Both the position numbers and the translations under genes were made by a program. Shown here piece by piece: positions 42,101 to 51,100 of a DNA stretch of 64,000 bases. Source of the DNA: Neorhodopirellula lusitana (GTDB taxonomy: Bacteria; Planctomycetota; Planctomycetia; Pirellulales; Pirellulaceae). Each line of letters starts with the position of its first letter. The stretch's first letter is position 1. The stretch is from contig NZ_FXUG01000009.1 in NCBI RefSeq assembly GCF_900182915.1, positions 186,001 to 250,000 on the forward strand. Reading direction: 5' to 3'. Under the pieces are notes generated by a model. It saw only the letters and a list, made by a program, of their open reading frames with translations, had not been told where the DNA came from and searched no databases.

Positions 42101-45100
42101 ACTTCACCGCCGTAGACGCGATCTCAGGAACCGCCGGCAGTGGCAATGATTCGATCTACGTCATGCTGAATGTCTTTGTGCCCGTCACGATCCATGGCGG
42201 TGCGGGCGATGACGTCATCATCGGCGGCAGTGGCGATGACCATTTGGTCGGTGGTGCCGGAAACGATTATGTGTCCGGACAGGTCGGGAACGACACCCTG
42301 TACGGCGATGATGAAGCTCGCACCCTAAGTGGCCTGGACATCTTGCTCGGTGGCATCGGCAACGATGTGATCTTTGGTGGTGGTGGTCGCGACGTGATCC
42401 GGGGCTGGCGAGATGACGACCAGATCCATGGCGATGGCGGTAACGACCTGATCGATGGCGGCACCGGCGTTGATACCATCGATGGTGACGCTGGATCCGA
42501 TCACCTACTGGGTGGACTGGGCCGAGATGTCATGCGAGGCGGCGACGATGATGATCGCATCGAGGGTGGTTACGATGCTGACTCGATCGAGGGTGGATCG
42601 GGCGACGACCTGATCTGGGGCGGTTTTGGCAACGACACGATCCAGGGCGACGACGGCCAAGATGGTCTCTACGGCGAACAACACAACGACACGATCGACG
42701 GCGGATTAGGCGACGACACCGTCGATGGCGGCTTGGCGAGCGATCGATTGTCCGGGGGCGAGGGTGACGACAAGATTCTGTCGTTGGACGGCAATGACGT
42801 CCTGAATGGCAATCGTGGCGATGATACTTTTTATGTGTACTACGTTGATGGCAAAGCAAATTCGCTGATCAAAGTGCTCGACAGCGGTCCTTCCGAAGAC
42901 ACCGATGTGTTCATTGCGGTGGGAACTTTATCACCGGACCAATTCCTGTTGCGGGCCAGCATCAGTGGTTCCAACGCGTTTGTGGCGTTGCTGAACGATC
43001 CCGATCACGCGCCCACCGAAGCGGGTTACGATCCAGCCGTCCAGCGAGTCAACTATTCTGGTGTCGAACGAATTGTGGTTCAAGGCGGACTGGGGAACGA
43101 CCACTTCGCCGTCGATGATTCCGCAGCAGAAATCACAATCAATGGTGAGGGCGGCGATGACTCGTTCCAAATCGGTCAACTGTTCCGATCCGAACGGAAC
43201 GAAGAAGACGCCAATGTTTCGGTCGATGACGTTTTCGCGACCATCGAAACGACCCGTGGATTCCTTTCCAACGGAATCAGCTCCCCGATGACGATCAATG
43301 GTGGGCTCGGCAACGATCGATTTGTCGTCTTCCATAACAAGGCGGTCTTGTCACTCAATGGCGACGCCGGGGATGACCAATTTGAAGTTCGCGCATTCGC
43401 GCTGGTCGGATCGCGAGAACCGGAACGTCAACGCACTGATATCACCGGCGGTGCCGGAGCTGACTTAGTCCAGTACGCCGTCAACGCGCCCGTCAGCATC
43501 AACGGTGGCGACGGCTTTGATGTACTGACGGTCATCGGCACCGAGTTTGGTGATGACTTTGTCGTGACTGAAAACGGCGTCTTTGGCGCCGGACTGACCA
43601 TCAACTTCACTCGCATTGAATCGTTACGAATCGATGGAGCCGAGGGGAACGATCGCTTTTATGTAAAAAGCACCAGCGAGACGTTCTTGACGGAACTGTT
43701 TGGTGGACTCGGGGAAGACACCTTCAATCTGTCCGGCGATACGCCACCGGTCGTCAGCAACGACCTGAAGGGACATAGCGGGATTGTCACCCACGGCGTC
43801 ACACATAGCACCGACGTTCGCTACGAAGACATGAAGGTCGAGGGCATCTCGGCCAACGTGGCTGATAATGACGAACCGTTTGTGGTCATCCTGCCCAGTG
43901 GAGGATCCAGCATCGTGTCGGAAACCAGCAGCTCCGATACATCATTGTTCGACTACTACGACGTCGTGCTCACGCGAGCCCCCTTGGTCGGCTTCGACGT
44001 CCTGGTGAAAGCGTTGGCTCCGCTTCCCAGCCCCGACCGACGCAACTTGGGCGCACTCGCGTTTCGTCTGAGCAGTCGGGCGATCGGCGCAGATGAAAAA
44101 CAGGACGGCTCCGCGGTCACACTTCGCTTCACTGCCGACAACTGGCAAATTCCTCAGCGAGTCGAAATCCGTGCCGATAGTGTGACGCAGTACGATACTG
44201 GTGGTGTCTTCACACGGTCGGATCTATTACCAGCAATCGATCCAACGACGGTGGCAGAGTTCACATACAACGACGACGCTCTGGAAGGTGAACAATCCGC
44301 CAGCATCAACCACCTGGTGACCTCCACCGCCGCATCCGTCCAAGGGACACCGATTGGTGTCGTGGCACAAGCCACGCTAAACATCGCGACCAATCGCCCG
44401 TTTTATGAGTTCACCGGCAAGACCATTGAAGTCACGTTGGCTGATGGTGTCACCGTTCAAACTCGCCGGATCGACTCCGCTCGACTCGTCGACGGCAACA
44501 TGCAATTGACCGTCGACCGTGCATGGTTGCATGGGGCCGGCGTCCCTGATTCGACTAGCACGGTTGAAATCACATTGGATGGCGAGGTGTTGACGACCAA
44601 TCCACTGTTCGCGGCGAATCCAATCTTCACCGTGCCCGAACCGCTCGATGCGTTCAACCCGTTCCTTGACAGCGTTGACGACTTACTGGGCCGCCAAGTC
44701 AGCATTGTCGACGGTGCCGGCACCGGCCAAAGTCGCTTCATCACCGGTGCGGACGCCATTGTCGGACTGTCCGGGCGTGATACGGATGTATTCAGTCCCC
44801 AGTCCTCAACATTCCAGTTTGACCTAACCGAAGGCGTGGAACGTGTCAGCGTGACATCGGGAGCCACCCTTCGAGTTCATGCCGTCGGTGACTTTGACAG
44901 TTCCTATGAGAATCTCGATGTCACGATCAACGGCACCTACGTCACAACGCTCTATGACGGAAACCTAGGCCGACTTTATCAGTCCACCACGGCGGTGGTG
45001 GAATTGACCCAAACTCAAATGCAAGATTTCCTGATAGACGGTGAACTGAGCATTGAGTTCAAGCCGAGTTCTTCCGTCAATGACTTTGGCGACGCCTATC

Positions 45101-48100
45101 CCACCTCATCGATCGAAATGGAACTTGAGTTCACCGTTGATGCGGCGGACACCTCGTTCCAGAAAGACATCCTTGGTGATTTAAAACTGACACTGGACCG
45201 CGGTTGGCAGCCAAGCGACGTCCCGGACAGTAACAGCACCTACCAAATTCGGGTCGACGATTCCCTGATTGGCAAGATGACGGGAGTGGACGTCTCGCCC
45301 ACTGGATTGCCGGATGACGAAAGATTCCCCGACGAACTGGATACCCGCACAACGTTCTCCGACACCGAAGCCACATTCGACGATTCCCAATTCGGCCCCG
45401 AAGGACTACGCGGGGCAACTTTGGAAATCGTGGGCGGACCCGGTGCGGGGCAACTCCGTTTGGTCCTGGGAACGCTGGACACACACACATTGATTCTCAA
45501 TGGTGGTTGGAACACCGAACCGGTGCCGGGTGAGTCCTTGTACCGCATCCGTCGCTATGACGGACTCGCCGTTGTCAGTGTTGCTGTTGCGATCAATGAC
45601 AATGACGAAGCGGGCGTGATTGTCGACCAAACCCACGGACTGGATACTTCCGCGACAACACCAGTGATGATCGATGGCAATACCATCACCGCTGTGATCG
45701 AGGGCGGCGATGGCGATCATCGCGGAGAACAGGATTTGGTACGTGTGAAGTTATCACGCAACCCGACCGATTCCGTTAACGTCACACTGGTTCTTGATGG
45801 CGTGCAATTGAGTGTGGCGCAAATCGATGGCACACCCATCGCCGGTGGCACTCTCACCTTCGATGCATCGAATTGGGATGACTACCAAGACGTGCGAATC
45901 GTGGCCTTGCATGACAGTATCCGCGAGGGTTTCCACACCAGCCAAATCCAGTTCGTGACCACTTCCACCAATGTGGATGTCACACGTGACCAGACCGACC
46001 AGTTCAAGATTTCACCGTCGGCCCCAGTATCACTGGTCGGCATGTCACGGCAAGCGGTCGCCATCAACACGGTGACTTACAACCAACAAAGTCTGTTGGC
46101 GTACGATGCAATCACCAACCCCGGCACACCCTCGATGCCAGCTTGGCAATGGGTAGGTAATCAGCTTGTATTCCTGGCCGATGGCAAGCCCACAAGCGTG
46201 GTCGGCAACACGCTGAAAATTGACTACGACTATCTTGACATCGGCTTCAATGACGTCTTCCGCCAACCAGTCTTGGTCCGCATCAGCGACGCCGATGCAC
46301 CCTCGGTACTGATTCGCGAATTGGGTGGTTCCACCGACGTCATTGAAGGTTCAGCTGAGTTCACACGGATTGAGTATTCCGGTGATGCGGGACTGGCCAT
46401 TGCGTTGACCTCACGCACCATCGAAGTGGTCGCTGGCACCGGCATCGGGCAAACGGCCGTCATCCTGGACAGTGAATCCAACTCGTTAACCCTGGACCGC
46501 CTTTGGGACACCGTCCCTGACGAAACGACTCAGTTCACGATCTCCAACGATGTTGTCGGTGGCAGTTCTTCGCTGGGCACCGTCGAAGGCACCATGCCGG
46601 GCCCCTATTCGCGTCAATCGCACGTGTTCTCGCTGGTTGCCGGCGTGGCCTATACGTTTAGTTTGGAAGGCTCAGCAAACGGTGGCACCGCGAACCCCGA
46701 TCCGTACTTGTGGGTGCATGATCCGTTGGGACGCCTAGTTGCTCACAATGATGACGGCGGTGCTGGCCTGAACTCATGGATCGAGTTCGTGCCTTCGATT
46801 TCCGGACCACATACGCTGCTCGCGGGCGGCTACAGTTCGCGGTTTGGCTCGTACACGCTGACGGCCAAATTCCGTGACGACATCCCTGATTCAACGTCGA
46901 CGTCCGCGAAGGTGTTCGCACCCGGTTCGGCAAGCAGCGAGATTGATTCCGGCACGGATCAAGATTGGTTCGCCGTGCAGATGGCGGTCGGAAACACCTA
47001 CACGTTCGACCTGGAAGGCAGTTCCACCAGCCAAGGAACGCTTGCCAATCCGAAACTGCGATTGCTCGATGCGGATGGAACCGAGATCGAAAGTGACGAA
47101 GATTCGGGAACCGGCAACAACTCGCAAATCACATTCATCCCGACCGAGACGGGCACCTACTACCTTTCGGCTGAAGGCGTTTCAGGTTCGATGGGAACCT
47201 ACCGCTTCACAACGGCGGTCGAGCCACTGGTGTTGGACGTGGTCCGCGCCGACATTCAGTCACTGCAAACTGATAGCTACGAAGTGGTGCTGACCGCTCA
47301 ACCCGAACGCGGTTCTGCGGGCACGGGTGAGGTCGAGGTGACGATCACGCCGGAAATCACCAAAACCACTCGCACCGGTGGAATTCGAACCGACGCACAA
47401 CAAGTGGAAATCTACAGCCTCGATGGGCTGCCCGTGGAACGCGTCCGCGTTGACGGCGAGAACCTGATCATCACCTTCGATGAGGACAATTGGGACGAAC
47501 CGATTCGCATTGGGGTGAGGGCGATCGATGATGACAAGGTCGATGGTGGCGACACGAAACAGTTTGCCAATGGAGCCAACACGGTCAGCCGCATCCTGGG
47601 GCCAGTCGTGGTCGATGGTGCTGGTGGTGAGGGCTCACTTGAAGGTCTCGGGAATCCGGAAAAGCTTCCTGTTGAAACGAATGTGAAACCGAAAACCGGC
47701 GATGTGGACTCCGTCGCGGGGAACGTCATCACGCTGCAAACGTTGACATCCTTGCAACTCAGTTCGCTGGGCCTGGAGGATGATTTATCCGACGTCACTG
47801 AACTGATCAACAAGACCCTCGAAGTCGTCGCGATTCATCCCTCAGCGGATTGGCGGGCGGCCTACCCCGATGCCACGACAGGGAACCCTGCCGATCCGGT
47901 TGTCGGCAAATTCCGTCTGATCACCGACGTCACCGTGGTCGCAGGCAAGATTGTGGTCACACTCAATGACGATTTCGGTGTCGCTGATGACGTCATCAAA
48001 AGCTATGCATTGACATCGGAAAGCCTGAACTTCTTCGTCGATGAAACTCAGTCGGTCGACTACCTGTTCCTGCACGATGAAGACAGCCCAGCGGACAGCA

Positions 48101-51100
48101 GCGGCTTCTTGACGGCCAACCGAATCGGTGGCTTGAACATGGGCCCCGACATTTCCATCGGTGGTCGATTGCAGTCCGGCGGTGTCTCGTACGGCAATCT
48201 GGAAGTACTGCAAATCGACTTGGGCGTCGGCAATAATGACTTCCAAGTTCTGGGAACGCATACCCGACGGGATGACCCCAACACGTCCATGGATGAGACC
48301 TATCAAACTTGGACGTTCTTGAACACGGGCGACGATATCCTTTGGCCTTTGACAGGCCTCATGGGCGACGTTGTTCATGTCGCGTTAGACGCGGAAGATG
48401 TTACCGTGGCGACCGGAACCGCAACGTCGGCTACCAATGCCAATAACACCCGTTTCACGGAACTGGTGGACTCCACCGCCTCGTTTGGTGCTGACGACTC
48501 ACTGAAGGGTTATCAACTGACCACGGTCAACGCCTTAGGCACGAAACAAACGAAAACGATCCTAGGCAATACAAACACCTCCGTTTCAGTAGACGGAATT
48601 TGGGTCGAGTTGCCCGTCCTGGGCGACAGCTATGAAATCGTGAATCCACAGGACGGAGCTTTCGCCGTCAATACTCAAGGTGGCAACGATACCGTGGACG
48701 CCTCCGCTTCCACCCTGGGCATCGTGGCCTTCGGTGGTCTCGGTCGCGACACGCTGACCGGCGGTGCAGGTGACGACATCTTGCTGGGCGATCAAGGACG
48801 TGTGGACTACTACGGCAACGACGACGGTGCTGGCAACCATCCGGTGGTCACACGCCTGGGTACCGTTATCGATCCAATCATGGGTTCCGTGACAGGAGAC
48901 TTTACGGATTCAGGGAACCTGCTTGATGCGGGCGCCAACTTCCCACTCCCCAGCGACACCGACACGGGCCTGCGCGGCTTGTACGTTGACATCAACAACG
49001 GCACCGGCTTTTTGCAAAAACCTCGCTTGATCACCGACAACACCGCAACGACGCTAACGGTTTGGCCGGAATTCAGCGAGACGCTGGATGGGACCAGTGA
49101 ATATCGCATCTCAACGATGCCCGAGAATCAAACCGACGGGTTCGTCCGCGGCGCCAACCTAATCTTGACCATCGATAATGAAGCTGGCGACGATGACGAG
49201 ATTCATGGCGGTGCTGGCAGTGATCAAATTCTCGGCGGTGTCGGTGAAGACACCATTCATGGTGATACTGGCAACGATATCATCCTGGGTGATGGCGGGG
49301 TGATTGATCGAGCGGCAATCGTTTCGGATCCCACCGCTCGCACCGTCAACAGCGTGTTGGATCTAGTACGAACCAAGTCATACGAATTCGGTGGCAACGA
49401 TTACATCACCGCCGGTGAAGGACAAAAGACAATCTTCGGCGGGGCAGGCGACGATCAACTTCTGGCTGGTGGCGATTCCGAAGCCGACATCATCATTGGC
49501 GATGAGGGCGTCGCCGACTTTGACCCCGTCACCGGCATTCGCATCACGATTGAAACAGCGCATCCCGACGAAGGTGGTGCCGACGTGATCACGGCCGGCA
49601 ACGCCTCCAACATGCTATTTGGTGGTGCGGCGGGTGACCAGATCAATGGTGGCGACGAGCGGGATGTCATTCTGGGCGATAACGGACGAGCCACGTTTGA
49701 CGAGGCGGGTGAGCTAACCTTCATTGAGTCCACCGATACCGGAATCGGCGGGATCGACATCATCCTCTCAGGCGGCGGCAATGACGTGGTCCTGGGCGGT
49801 GCGATGGGCGATACCATTTATGGCGGTGCTGGACTCGACACGCTGTTTGGTGATAGTGGACGGATTGATTACACGCTCGATGGTGATCCAACGACGCTCG
49901 ATCAAATCATCACGATCGATCCCACCATCGGTGGTGAAGACTCGATCTGGGGTGAAGCAGGCAATGACATCCTGATCGGTGGCGCACTCGGCGATACTTT
50001 GTCAGGCGGCGATGATCACGACATCCTGCTAGGCGATCATGGCGAAGTCGACTTCCGGCGACCGGTCGATAAGCGTGTCGTCAGTCGGTACATCACCGTC
50101 GCTGACGGCGGTGGAAACGACACGATTGATGGCGATGCAGGCGACGACTTCGTCTTTGGCGGCCAAGGCGACGACATCATCAGTGGTGGCGCAGGACAAG
50201 ACGATCTGGTGGGCGGCCACAATGTGCCATTCGGTGCTGATGGTAACGACACGATCAGTGGCGACGATGACGAAGACGTGGTCCTAGGTGACAATGGCAT
50301 CATTACCCGGACACTGCTAAGCACCGAACTGGGTACGTGGGAAAACTACCTGGCTCCGTTTGATGCGATCGTGATTCGTGAAGTCCAACCGTTTGACGAT
50401 CGCGATCTCATCGCCGGCGACGACATTCTGTTCGGGGGTGCTGCCATGGACATCATCCGCGGCCAACGCGGTGACGATGCAATCCACGGGGGTGACGCGG
50501 ACGATGAATTGATCGGCGGACTGGGAAGCGACACGATCTTCGGTGACGCGGGCAATGACTTCATGCTGGCCGATGCCGGCAATATCCTGCGAGACTTCAA
50601 TGAGGACGGCGCACCGCAACTGAATCAAGATGGGACCTGGCACCGAGACCTGATCACGGAGCGAATTGCTCATGTGATCGACATCATCCCGACCGGGCCT
50701 TCCGGCTTGATTGACATTCCAGCCGACCTGGCGGATCGATTGCTCGATGCCGATCAAATCTTATTGGCGAGCATGCACCTGCCGTCAGGGTTTGGGATTC
50801 CGGATTCAGGTGGTTTTACTCAAACCGTTGCGATTTTGTTGGACCTGGTTGACGCGGATGATGACATTCTCGATGGCGGCACGGGCAACGACATCGCCTT
50901 GGGCCAACGTGGCAACGACACTCTGTCAGGCGGCGAAGGCGATGACACATTGATCGGAGATCACGGTATCAACGTCGCACCGATGGAAACGGATCTGCCG
51001 CAAATGGTGGATGCGTGGAGGCTGATTGGTGTTGAAGCAGGTTACGACGATCTTTCGGGGATTCAGTTGGACTTACCCGGCTTCGGGAAGGTGATCGTTC

